From positions 28,174,815 to 28,238,814 of the forward strand of contig OX291543.1 of the NCBI GenBank assembly GCA_946406115.1: a DNA stretch of 64,000 bases. The letters are read 5' to 3'. Source of the stretch: Apoda limacodes (Eukaryota > Arthropoda > Insecta > Lepidoptera > Limacodidae). The translations under genes were made by a program, and so were the position numbers. The notes under the pieces are model-generated. The model was given only the letters and a program-made list of their open reading frames with translations, was not told where the DNA came from and ran no database searches. Shown here one piece after another: positions 40,670-52,009 of the stretch. Every line of letters begins with the position of its first letter. The stretch's first letter is position 1.

Positions 40670-43600
40670 GAAAATGTTGAGCTAATCAGAAGTTATTTTT
40701 CTTTATTTTACTTTACTGATTTTCATTAAAGTTTGTAACATATCGTTTTATGTTACTTTGAAAATAGACACGAAAGTAAATATGGTGAACTGAATTTATG
40801 CGCAATACTTAAGAAACTTGAGTTATTTTCTTAAGTGAATAGGTCCTCACATCTGTGTTGTGCTTACACAGTTAATTTCGTCTACGGTGACAGGAATCTT
40901 TTAACAAGTTTAAAAACTTGCTAAAAATATTTAATCTTTAAATATGTCAACTAAGCTTGGTGACTTGAACTATGAAAAGGTCACATACTCAAACTGTATC
41001 TCTATAACTATGATAAATAGAGTATAAATTCATTTTTCACTATTAAAATGCGAGAACCTCTAAACCGTGTGAACGGAATTCCAAGAATCGAACCTCGAAA
41101 ACAAAGCTGAGGGAGGCATTCTGTGGCAGCAATAGAGGGTTGTTATGGACAGTCACCCAGGAACAGCGTTGACGTTTGGACGTGATAGTTTAAAAATTCA
41201 AAGGAGTCGGCCAAAGAGTTACAAGTGATATTTTTAGTTACAAGTGATATTTCAATTTACTTTTAATTTAGCATTTAATTTAATTAATTTAAAATTTAAC
41301 TTTATAATTGTGCACTTTAACAAGTAAAATCTTGATGGTTGGAGCTCTTCATACAATTGGTAAACAGTATCATTTTTTTTTTATTGTTATTATATATTTC
41401 TTCTTCAACTTTTAGATTCTTATTTAATTCACTGATTTCTTCGGATAACTTAGTTTAATAGGATGTATATAATAAAGACGAATGCAGGTTTTATTGATGA
41501 CTAAAGTGTGAAATATGTATGTCTAAAGGAATTTTCATTAGCGTATGTTTCGGGAACGACGGGTCTAATTAATAAACACTACACATACATATATATATAC
41601 ATATATATAGCTAATATATTCATTTAGATGCTGATGTAACATGAGACGAGAGGTGGTCTTCTTTCGACTTTCTGCGTTTTGTCTGTATTTTCTCTTATTT
41701 CTCAACTGGTTTTATAAATTAGGAGCTTTAGGCCTGAAACGAATCTTAAAGTTTCAGGTAGGGTTTTCTTCCCTTTTTTTTTATATAGTTAGAGAAGTGA
41801 ATTTCGACAGTGACAGCAAACATCGGACAACGACTGCAATATTTTGATTTATCAATTAGTTGGAGTAGGGGGCGAGCTTTTGAAATCGAATTTATTTACA
41901 AAAGTGTTTGTGATTGATTGAATGTGTGTATAAATGTTATGTTATTTTGTTTGATGTGTATTGTTTCAACTGGGTGGTTACAACCACTTAAGCATTTAAT
42001 TTGAAGCTTCATCAAGTGATTTTCAAACGAAATGTTTGAAAAGCTTAATACTACATGAAAATAATCTAAAAACTAAATTATCCTGTCAAGAGCTCAACAA
42101 CTATATAAAAATGTGTTTATAAGTAAATACATTATCGCAGAGAGATCATAAAATCTATAGGTATTTTTTATACCTAACTATTCTTCAAAGTCGTGACTAT
42201 TAAATTTAGTCAAATCACCGAATTTCATGAAGTAACGGATATAGATCAATCTGTATAATACCCACCTATAGAAACACATCAAATTAAATAATTTTAACAA
42301 TGAGTGAATACAATTCTCTTGAATACAAGTTTATTTTCACAACTAATTACTTCTAGAGTTGAGAGAAAATTTTATTATCTCAGTTTAACTTTTAAAAATA
42401 TATTTTTTATTTTAGATTACATGCATTTAGGAACTCAAACTCTCCCTCGTATCTGTCGGCGTCTTGAGGGAACTTGGCAGAACAGGGGGGGGACTATTTC
42501 TAATATCAGGAGCATATTAGAAATTACTTTACAACATAGCTTCATCACCTAACTAGCTCAGCGTTCATTTTCGAGTTTATAGCTTCGGGAAATGATGTAT
42601 GCCGGTTCTGGGAGACTCTTGGAGGAAACCTTTGACCTGGTCAGCGTGTCGGAATCCAGTTTATGCTAGGCGTCATATAATTGTTTCCTACGTGGCTATG
42701 GAATTGGAAATGTTCGTCGCGAACAGACGTTAGACTAGGTAAATACAAAAAATGTTTGAAATTTGCTTTCCAATGCCGATATTAAGATATTCTATGTCTT
42801 AGGAGTCTAGTATGACTTAGAGGCTTAGGATGTCTGCAGACTTTAGGAGAGAAGCATGATTGTGTAATAGGTATTATTTTAAGGGGAGATTGAACAATTT
42901 ATGTTTGAGTCTCAGTGTGATGCCTGCGAGATGGTCTGAAAATCTGGATAGATAGTTCGAAATTTATATTAAAGATTTCAGGAATCATGCTATATTAGGT
43001 TGTTTAGATATTCTTAATTTTCAGGAGGAAGATTGTGTCTCTGGTTTTCTCTTATCTTATATTTGTTTAAAGTTCCAGATTAAAGTAAATATATTATATT
43101 TAATATATTTTACCATTACAATTATACACATACACTTATCATTATACAAGATTTATACACATACGTTGTCAATCACACATAATCACAAAATTATGACGAT
43201 GTATGATGTATATAAGGAGAGATATATTGTGTATCGGAATTTCTAATGAGATTTTGAATGATAGAGAATATGTTCTGATGATTAGATTTTATTTTCAGCT
43301 ATAAATATTATAATATATTATTGTTTTATTTGTAAATTGTTTTGTAAAATCTGTTGTTTGAGTTGCTGTCTGTAGACGCTCAACGTGACTCGACAAAGGG
43401 ATGTAGACGTCATGTGCCTATGGGACTGGAGATACTTCCGGATTATAATGCTGAAATTCATAAAAGCTGAGTATAATTAATTACTATTTGAACTTTTTAC
43501 TTGTATGGCATTACTTTAATTCTATTCTATCACATAAATATATTGTAAGGGATTATTTATTTTAATTACATTGATTAAATAATTAGATCTCTTACTGTAC

Positions 43601-44000
43601 TTAAGTAATGCCCAATTTCAGTGAAGTTCTAAAATACGATAACTAAACACAAATTCACTGAAAAAAATTGATTTAAGCTATTTTGTTTTCTTATGAGAAA
43701 AATTCAATTAATTTAGCTCTCGTTTCACTCATTCATGTACCTTAATGTTAATTTATTTCAATGTGTATTAATCTAATTTTCTTTCAGCGTCCTTTTTTGA
43801 TTATGGCCTTCAATTGGTCCATCATAACTCGCTAATAGTTAAAGATTAGTACATCCCAAACACTCAATTTGTATTTCTTGTTCCTCTTGTTTTTTTTTTT
43901 TTTTTTTTTGTTTTGATTTTTTATGTTACGTAGTAAATAGAGTCACTGGACAGCCTTTATGTGTAGAGATCTTAAATAGATTGCGGTTTTTCTATTTAAA
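40670..44000. other. Long AT-rich intergenic stretch
   Basis: No gene-like exon pattern seen. Notable only for an AT microsatellite (41,583-41,610, alternating ACATATATATAT), a G8 run at 42,485 and a poly(T) run at about 43,890-43,909. An 82-codon open stretch at 42,304-42,552 has no recognisable domain. Confidence 0.4.
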
Positions 44001-44009
44001 AATCTCGAG

Positions 44010-44350
44010 GAGAGGGCAACAGATATGATTGGTCAAATTATCATAATTAATTTGGTAATTACAAAAAAGCAGAATTAATTATATCTGTTTGGAGATAAGG
44101 ATAAAGGGTCCAAACAATTAAAAGTGCAACTATTCTAACTTGATATTTGTAATTTTATTTGTTGATTTATAATTTCATATTTTTTTTTTAATTTTTATTT
44201 TCTTTTAAAAACTAAGATTCTGAGAGAAAGGTTGTCTGGAAGAGATCGCTTTAAAGCGATAAGACCGCCTTTTATTTTCCTCTATTTGTAAATATGTTTT
44301 GTTTGTAAATTTTTTATGTTGATACAATAAAGTATAATAATAATAATCAT
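44010..44350 (+). repeat. LINE 3'UTR remnant
   Basis: GTTGTCTGGAAGAGATCGCT followed by TTAAAGCGATAAGACCGCCT and a T-rich stretch ending in CAATAAAGTATAATAATAAT is the stock 3' end of a lepidopteran LINE with its own poly(A) signal (AATAAA at about 44,327) and an A/T tail. ORF2 is absent. Confidence 0.55.
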
Positions 44351-44428
44351 AATAATAAGATTCAAAAAATCTATATTATTAATTATTATGAATCCAATAT
44401 ATACACATTTTTAATTTCGAATTCCAGG

Positions 44429-44525
44429 AGCGGATAAGCGAACTCAGCGTGGTGTGAGCAGGAACGACAAGCGGGAACCTACGAACCTACGAACAAGTTC
44501 CGCATTGGTGGGCCTGGACAGATGA
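44429..44525 (+). other. Candidate terminal exon (weak)
   Basis: After TTCCAG at 44,423-44,428 the base composition becomes GC-richer and one frame is open for 32 codons to TGA (GADKRTQRGVSRNDKREPTN..., ending VGLDR). I recognise no domain and no upstream exon in the window can be tied to it. It may equally be a chance island or part of a repeat. Confidence 0.2.
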
Positions 44526-44869
44526 AAATCTTAGATAAGTTACATCTATTTCATAACAAATTTTATAACTTCAAAGGTTTAATAAAAATTATATCTCTAT
44601 AAGGTTTGCTCTTCTTAATTTTGCACGGGGGAATTTTACAAGTTCCGTAGCCGTAGGCGAATATAATTAACAATAATTTCACCGAGTTTGTATGTATTGT
44701 ATACAGTCATTTATTTTTTTTGAAATGAAACTGGCACACGTTTTACCCGTAATAAAAACATGTATCAAGTAATCTTATTTGGGCGGGCACCCATTTAATG
44801 TGGGAAAATTCAGATAACTGTAAGGTTTCTTTAATAGTTTTTCATAATTACACCCCGTATTTGAAATAG

Positions 44870-45165
44870 TACCTGGGGGGCGAGCTTTGCTTTTTGTTAA
44901 ACAACGCCATCTATTGTCAAGTAGATTTAGTGTTGCTGTGTCGGTAAAAATAATAGTATTACTACTCGCCAATAAATGTCAGGAATAGTCATATTTTTCA
45001 GTTAATCATTGCCTGAAAACACCGATAAAACAACGTTTTCTAAAAATGAAACCTAGCTAGATCGATTTATCGCCTCCGAAACCCCCATGCATTCTTAATT
45101 TCATGAAAATCGTTGCAGCCGTTTCCTACATTTAGATACATATATACAAGAATTGCTCGTTTAAA
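44870..45165 (+). repeat. Dispersed repeat AGTACCTGGGGGGCGAGC...
   Basis: Blocks: ACCTGGGGGGCGAGCTTTGC, AACGCCATCTATTG, ACCTAGCTAGATCGATTTAT, CCGAAACCCCC, then AATTTCATGAAAATCGTTGC and GCCGTTTCC near its end. A deleted inverted copy is at 40,563. Non-coding; a Helitron- or SINE-like class is possible. Confidence 0.55.
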
Positions 45166-45194
45166 TGTATTAGATTTGACTCCTAATAAGGCCC

Positions 45195-45420
45195 ATTACG
45201 CCACAAAAATCCGTAGTCTGTAATAGGTACTAGAACATAGGCCTTTCCTAATGAATGCCACCGCACTCGGTCCTCCGCCTTTCTCATCCATGCACTTCCG
45301 GCTACCTTTTTATCTAATTTCAGTCATCGGTTCACTTGGCTGGAGAGTGATCGACGCTGCGCTTTCCAATCCGTGGTAGGTACTAACTCTATGTCTTGTC
45401 TGCCTTAACTGCCATGGGTT
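45195..45420 (-). pseudogene. RTE LINE C-terminal remnant (minus)
   Basis: The minus strand translates, with a stop, to RRSLSSQVNR, LKLDKKVAGSAWMRKAEDRV and RWHSLGKAYV, the C-terminal end of RTE-type ORF2. It is the same region as at 15,235-15,475 and 59,250-59,571. Confidence 0.6.
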
Positions 45421-45654
45421 CTGCGACAAATATGACCTGCTTATTACTACTTTAGCTTGCTACATCTGTGGACTATGTCGGTGACTTTAGTTCTTCTTCG
45501 GATCTCTTCTTTTCTGATCATATCCTTTACCGACTAGTGTGTAACATTACTTTTTCACAAGAGTTGAAAGGAAAATAATACCAAGGTTACATTTCAAATC
45601 TCATTTGGCAGAAAATAGAAATCGACCTATGCCATTTAAATAACGCGAACAGTC

Positions 45655-46426
45655 AACAGTTGTTGCCTTGGGTAACTCCGGACATAACTATATCTTTGGA
45701 TATATATCCGAGGCCGGATATGTTGCAACTCCAAGGAGGACTTTGCGTGAAATAAACATATCCTAAGTCCAGGGAGTGAACTAACTAATCCAAATAAACA
45801 GCGGAGCGTGTCACCCGTGTCGGTGGCGCGGAGCGGCCGAATAGTGATTCACGCATATCACTGAAAGTGAGAGAGAAAGCTAGCGTTGAAACTTGAAAGC
45901 GAAATAGTAACGTTGTCGTGGCTTGCTTATAAATTATCGATCTCAGCGGTTTTTAAAATCACGCCTGCTAAACCCAATGTATATGCATTATTCACAAGTA
46001 ATATGAAATAATTAAAAAAAAGATTCATTCAATAAAGTAATTATAATAAAAAATGAATAAAAAAAAACAAAAAAAAATTATTGATGTAAATTATCACAGA
46101 TAATCATTGTTCATACTATTTGATTTTTCAATACGCCAATGTTTATTCATAACTATTTGATTGATAGCCTATAAAGTTTGAAAGGGTATCAAATAGTATC
46201 TATCTTTAACAAACGAGGGCGACAGTAACGATTTGTGCACTCGTAATTGAAAGGTCCGAAATCGATCCGAGAATTTGTTTGGCCGCGGTGTGTTAGAAAA
46301 TTGAATATTTCCGCGGATATATCAAGCGGATATGGATATGCGAAGCGGATATATATCTTTAATCGCAATGATATGTGACATACCTAATCTTTGTCCGGAG
46401 TTACTTAGCCCATGGCTAAACAGTTG
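45655..46426. mobile_element. Non-autonomous hAT-like element, 756 bp, with 8-bp target duplication
   Basis: Flanking AACAGTTG at 45,655-45,662 and 46,419-46,426 is an exact 8-bp direct repeat, the size hAT transposases make. The element (45,663-46,418) starts TTGCCTTGGGTAACTCCGGA and its other end, reversed, is TAGCCATGGGCTAAGTAACT followed by CCGGACA. The termini are thus imperfect inverted repeats sharing TAACTCCGGACA. Subterminal GGATAT/ATATCC words repeat near both ends. The interior holds a GC-rich island (45,805-45,850, GGTGGCGCGGAGCGGCC) and no transposase frame. Confidence 0.85.
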
Positions 46427-46739
46427 GATTCACTGCAGCAGGTGCAGTTGGAATTAATGAGATCGCCTTTACAATAAAAAAAGTTTGTTATTAAAATAGT
46501 TTTCTGTAACTTCAAGTATAATGCAATGTTTTTCATGGTTTTAATATTCCATTATAGTACCAAAACTTCCTCGCTCCTTTTCAGGATTCTACTCTTAGAA
46601 CACTACGCTACGATCAAAGTTTAACTATAGAATTCTTGTATGAAATTCGCGTTTTTTTGCTTATTTAATCCACTATTAAAATTAACATTTTATTTATTGA
46701 AGTGAAAACTTCTTTAGCGGCGTTGTGCACTTTTTTTGG

Positions 46740-46955
46740 TATGGGTAAAAAATGTTAAAATCGCGTCAGGTCACGTGTCCTGATCGAAAATACATATAAA
46801 ATTCGTAAGACTGAACTCGGGTCAGATTTATTTACATTAGGTTAGTTTTTGAAATGGGTAAAAAATGATAAACTCGCGTCAGACTGATCGTCAGACGGAA
46901 ACCATAATGCCACGCCATAAAAATTTGCAAGACGGAAACCATAATGCCATGCCTA
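46740..46955 (+). repeat. Interspersed repeat with internal direct repeats
   Basis: ATGGGTAAAAAATG followed by a TCGCGTCAG word occurs at about 46,741 and 46,854. GACGGAAACCATAATGCCA followed by CGCC/TGCC occurs at about 46,895 and 46,933, 38 bp apart. Confidence 0.6.
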
Positions 46956-47726
46956 TTATAATTTTTATTTTAAGTATATGGCGATTATGAGTAGTACAGG
47001 GAGGTTGGATATGGGATTTTTATTCTATGACAGATTGAGATGTCAAATATACTACGTCAAAAAAGTAAATAAACAAACATTATTATGTCTTGACCATGTC
47101 ATATTTGAATGTTAAGCGCGAATAATACTCGTACACTTCTTATGTTTTCAAGTAAATGATTTTTTTCAAATGAGTAACTATCGAGTATCTTGTCGGATTC
47201 GTATTGCTAGAAATCCACACTGTGAACCGGATTTCAAAAAATACTATTTCATAACTTTGACGATTCAAATATGTACATATTGTAACAGATACGGAACTCT
47301 ACATTAAGCAAGCTTTTGATCAGTTATTTTAGTTACAAGATACTTTATTTTTACTTGTCAGAATTATCACGTAACAGTAAGTACATTAGTTCATACAAAT
47401 TTCGCAGTACTACGTAAGTTACTACTTTTTGAAGTTTCAAACGAAATGAGTCGTTTATTAAGGGTAAATACAGATCTGACTACGGTGGCAATAACCATAT
47501 TATTGCGTTAAAAGTGCGATTGCGTTGCGGGTTAGGTATAGACTTTTGCTATCGATCTGAACGTACATTCTTCAGGAAACTGCTAAATAAGAACAGCTAC
47601 ACACCATATAATAAAAACCGGAAAAAATGAAAAAAAAATTTAGGGTAGGCACTTTTCAACTTAGCTGGTCAAGTCAATGCATCTTTCAATTATTTATTTT
47701 GATAAAAAGTGTTTTGTTTTAACTTA

Positions 47727-48040
47727 TCCTACTAATATTATAAATGTGAAAGTTTGTATGACTGGATGGATGTTTGTTACACAATGACGCTTTAAGCATT
47801 GGACGCATTGTGATGCACCGTGGCATAAACATAGGTTAGGTCCTGGAATAGGATAAAGGCTACATTTTATCCCGAAAAATTCATAAGTTCCCGAGGGAAT
47901 AACTATAACAGAGTTAAAAGAACAATAAATGTAGCTATAGCTTGCTATAGCAAACTTTATTTGTATAATTAAGGAGATAATTAAGGAGTTCCACGCCGAT
48001 AACCAAATTCAGGGAGTGCGGAGCCGCTGGCAAAGTCTAG
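47727..48040 (+). mobile_element. Non-autonomous Helitron, best copy outside the gene
   Basis: Begins TCCTACTAATATTATAAATG after an A and ends GGCAAAGTCTAG before a T. Nearly collinear with 13,854-14,183: GACTGGATGGATGTTTGTTA, GGTTAGGTCCTGGAATAGGA, GGGAATAACTATAACAGAGT, GCTATAGCTTGCTATAGC, CCACGCCGATAACC. Confidence 0.8.
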
Positions 48041-48224
48041 TTCCAAAAAAAATACACGCTTCCTTTACAACTTCAATGGATGGCAAAAAGTACTGCAAAG
48101 GTACGGTTTACGTGGAGATACGATCGTGGTTCAGTTGGGTCATGAATAGTACGGAAAACCGTATTAAAAGGTACCGTCTGGCAACGCTGAGTAATAGGTA
48201 AATAGAACCACTTGTATCAATCAA

Positions 48225-48490
48225 TCAAACAAAACAATACTTATTCAAATAGGTTTCTAAGAAAACTTTAAATCGTCAATACAATGTAAACAATGTTAAT
48301 TTCTGCCAAAAAGAGCTGGAAAGAAGTTCTATTTCAAGTAAAAATACAACTATAAAAAATACTATAAAAATACTTTGATAATTAGCTAAAGAGTATCCAA
48401 TATGTACCGAAACACTTATAAGGTAATAAAAATAATCGAACATGTCAGGGGGCGCACCATGCGAAGCGTCAAATATCGTCATGTATTGTA
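48225..48490 (-). repeat. LINE 3'-like repeat (minus copy)
   Basis: The reverse complement contains GACGCTTCGCATGGTGCGCC, AGCTCTTTTTGGCAGAAATT and TTCTTAGAAACCTATTTGAA. This is the family seen at 35,620 and 23,050. Confidence 0.55.
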
Positions 48491-48499
48491 CGTATTGAT

Positions 48500-49970
48500 T
48501 GCCAATTTATTAGCCCTGATTAAATTTAAACATATGATATATATATATTTTTGTAATCTCCTTTTAATTTTTAGTTAAAAAAAATATAAACGACTTACAA
48601 TTTTGAATTTTTTTTCAAAACAACTATCTAAGGACACTGTAGCGTTTTAGTTTAAGGATATTGTACTTCTTTATATTGAAAATGTAAAATAATTTGTAAC
48701 CGTCGTCCGTTACTCCTCCATAATCCCTCCCTAATCGACAAGGAATCAACAAAACTAAAAATTGCATAAAGAGGTCAAATAGACAATATAGATAGATACA
48801 ATATAGACAATAGACAGTTATTTGTTTCACATTGCACAAAGAAAAATAACATAAATATGCACATAAAAACAAGAACACATAAACAAATCACAGTTAAATA
48901 TGAGTTTTTGTATTATGGTTGGCGTAGTGCAATGTGAAGAATGGACTGATTTTCAGCGCATTACAATTGCGAGGCTTAGCTCGCGACGCAGTCGAACTAA
49001 TTCCATATTATGAAAGTTATATAATTTGTATTGAAATTAAAAAGCACTAAATAATATTATTTAGAATTTTACAGTGATATAAGTTTATACATTTTTATTG
49101 CCTTATGTTTAAATTATCTTATTACTAATTTAAATTACTCATTGGGTTTTTTTTTTATTTATTTATATTTATTAATATTATATTATATAAAATATTTAAT
49201 TTTTTTAAATTGCCTTATGATATGGTTTAAAATTTATTTTAATTTTGCTAGGGACTAAAGGTATGTTGTAATAACTCTGGAATAATATTGAAAAGGTTAA
49301 GAACTGGCTGGAGAAAACTGTAAGAACAGTTTCGAAATGAATGTCAGTTTTGAGACCGAGAAAAATTCTGAACGGATAAAGATAAAAACTAATACCTAGA
49401 TGGAGAAATTATTTTGGAGAAAATAATCTTCAGCATCTTCATCGTGTAAAAAGTACTTGGAATCAAACATTCTTCCCTCATATCTGGAGGATCCCAGGTA
49501 CTTACAATTTTAATAATAACTAACGCTATTCATAATATTTGAAGGCTTAAACAAAAGAGAACCCATTTACTGACCGCTGTTGCATTTTTCGCTCTCTTGT
49601 TCTATATGGAGTCTCAGTAAGAAGAAATTTGTGGGGAAGTCAGTATGGACTTAAAATACATACATATGCTACAGACAATTTTAGTAGGTACTTACCTAGA
49701 CAATCAATTTCAGTATCTAGAAGTCTTTAAGCCTACCTACATAATTATAATAGTAAAGTAATACTATAAAATAATTAACATCCCTGAGCCAAATAAAAGT
49801 CTTATCTTGCAACACTGGGGTTTTCGTGGCGATACCTTAACTGTAGCAATTCATTTCTATTAACAATTCAATTAATATTATAAGTGTTTGCATTTTTGAC
49901 ATGGTCATAAATTAATATTTTAGATATTATTAGAAATACCTTAAATTAAGCTTATAAAACTATGAGCTAA
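48500..49970. other. AT-rich intergenic stretch
   Basis: Very AT-rich, with long A/T runs. No gene or matched repeat found, apart from a small GC-richer patch at 48,955-49,000 (GCGAGGCTTAGCTCGCGACG) that can fold on itself. Confidence 0.35.
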
Positions 49971-49984
49971 CAGAAAATATTTGT

Positions 49985-50220
49985 CTTGTTAGGGTTTCGT
50001 ACCTTACAAGACCTCATTACTAATCCCACGCAGTCTGTCTGTCCATGTGTCCGACCTTGAAAAGTATGTACACTCTTTTGAAACGTAACTGGTATAATGC
50101 TGAAATTTTCACAGAATGTTATTACTCAACAAATTAGAAAAAAAAATATTGATCAGGAAAAAAAATTGGGCACTTTTTTGTGGGGTGTATAGACACATTG
50201 TATAGATTTTCAAAAATGTA
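49985..50220 (+). repeat. AGGGTTTCGTACC dispersed repeat
   Basis: AGGGTTTCGTACCTTACAAG and CGCAGTCTGTCTGTCCATGT resemble the left part of the 21,399 element. The right end is missing or too diverged. Confidence 0.4.
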
Positions 50221-51250
50221 TTTCAAGTTCTTTGCGAGTGATTGACTTCTAAAGTAGAAAAAAATGGGTCACCCTTCGTATAACTTTAAAACAGTATGTG
50301 TATTCTAAAATAAAATACATTTGTTATTTATTTTGTTTCAGAACATATTATTTCCCCTAAAAAAAATTATTCAGCACGAATTCCTGCAGTTGATACTTTT
50401 AGCATCGTTAAAATATTCGTATGATGTTTCTAAGAAAATCACACTCAACCGTAAAGAAACTTTACAGATGCGTTTTCTGGGAATTTTCAATAATCTTCAA
50501 TAGGCTTAAAGAGTTTTATCCGACATTATTAACTGATAGTCAGTCAAAAGTACTTTTAACGGCAGGCTTTAGTGAAAAGTAGTTTTGATCGATATTTCAG
50601 TCATAGATTTGACCATCGTTTGCAGGCAAAATTACTTTTGACCGGTTAAGAGTTTTAACTGTAACACATACATACATACAAGATTCGCGCGAAAAACATA
50701 GCTTGGCAGTCAAGTAAAAAGTAAAACAGTAGGTACATAATCTGACTGACACGTGTACTAGGCCTGCGAAAACATCCGGGATGCCGTGAATCATTTATAC
50801 AGATGTGTTATAGGTATATCTATACGATATGATAAATCTGATAATAAAATTTTTACTTATCAAGAGAATTCAGAAGTAATGATATGAATAACCTTTTTGA
50901 TAAAAAATATGACTAAATAGGAAAATAGTTTTGGTGAAGTCTTTAAAGGCATTTAAGTAAGTATTGTAAATATTTTAGATTTATAAAACGTGTAAACTCT
51001 AAGGTATATTGTCCTCATACAACGCGACTGCGCGAACGAGCGACGCGATTAACTCTTATCCGCGCAATGCCAAGGCTAGTGTGTCCTAATAGGGTGGTCG
51101 CAGTATCACGCGAACATCTTTTGAATGAAAGAGGCGAAGGATGATAAAAAAAATTAATGTCATTAAGGACCGCAGGGTCTCAAATTGCGATAGGTACCTA
51201 CGAAATTTATTGACGCCCCTGTTAACAAATTGGTTGTCATGAACGACGTT
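50221..51250. other. AT-rich intergenic stretch with a short GC patch
   Basis: Mostly unrecognised. At 51,020-51,110 a patch (ACGCGACTGCGCGAACGAGC, AGGCTAGTGTGTCCTAATAG) looks like part of a dispersed repeat. Confidence 0.35.
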
Positions 51251-51254
51251 AGTT

Positions 51255-51490
51255 ACTAATGTGGCCTAAGGGGTACAGGCCCTTCTTGGTGTTAGGCCAT
51301 AGTCTACTGGCTAAGCTAGTGCCAGTTTGTTGGCGTTTTCAAGCTAGTGGCCACCCAACTGTTATATGACATCAGCCAGGACTGACGCTTTCTCAGAAAA
51401 ATGTACCTCAAAGCAGTCACCCATCCAGGTACTGACCACCTCCGACATTGCTTAACTTTGCATATCGTTTCCGATACACGAATGTAAGTG
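51255..51490 (-). mobile_element. SINE-like repeat with 5S-rRNA-like segment
   Basis: The minus strand of 51,416-51,468 reads AAGTTAAGCAATGTCGGAGG, TGGTCAGTACCTGGATGGGT, GACTGC. This is a recognisable stretch of 5S rRNA (the internal-promoter half) joined to unrelated sequence, as in 5S-derived SINEs. It is too incomplete to be a 5S gene. Confidence 0.6.
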
Positions 51491-51819
51491 GGCCATTAGC
51501 TTTTTAATTATTAAGAATCAATTTAGGAATTTTGACTTAACGGTAAGTACCTACTTACAAGAGATCAACGTTTGGGATGTACTTTTTTAATTAAAAAAAA
51601 TACTTTGAAACTGACTTTATGAGAAAATATGATTCAAAGCTAATAAGGAAGTAAATAGGTTACAAAGATATTCTGTGTATTTAGATATTTCACAACAATA
51701 ATCCACTATTTGTCATTCTTTAGACGATTTTTGTTTGTCTGAAATAACATACTGTATCAAATTGGATAATTCTTTGTTGTAGTGTTTGTTATTGTCAGTA
51801 GCTTAAATGAAAGAAAATT

Positions 51820-52000
51820 ACTGATCAAGTGCGAATCGGACTCGCGCCCTAAGCAAAACTTCCGAACGACTACACCAAATTGGATACTTAATTTTTTTTT
51901 TCTGTTCGTTATTGTCAGGACAAGGTTTGTATGAAAATAAAACCGGTCAAGTGAGAGTTGGACTCGTGCTCTAAGGGTCATTGTTATAAAATTTGGGTAA
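51820..52000 (-). repeat. Two short ends of the CACTTGACCGG family
   Basis: GATCAAGTGCGAATCGGACT (51,823) and ACCGGTCAAGTGAGAGTTGG (51,942) are both reversed versions of the right end seen at 22,020 and 54,600 (CGAGTCTAACTCGCACTTGG). Confidence 0.5.
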
Positions 52001-52009
52001 GTTGTTGTG

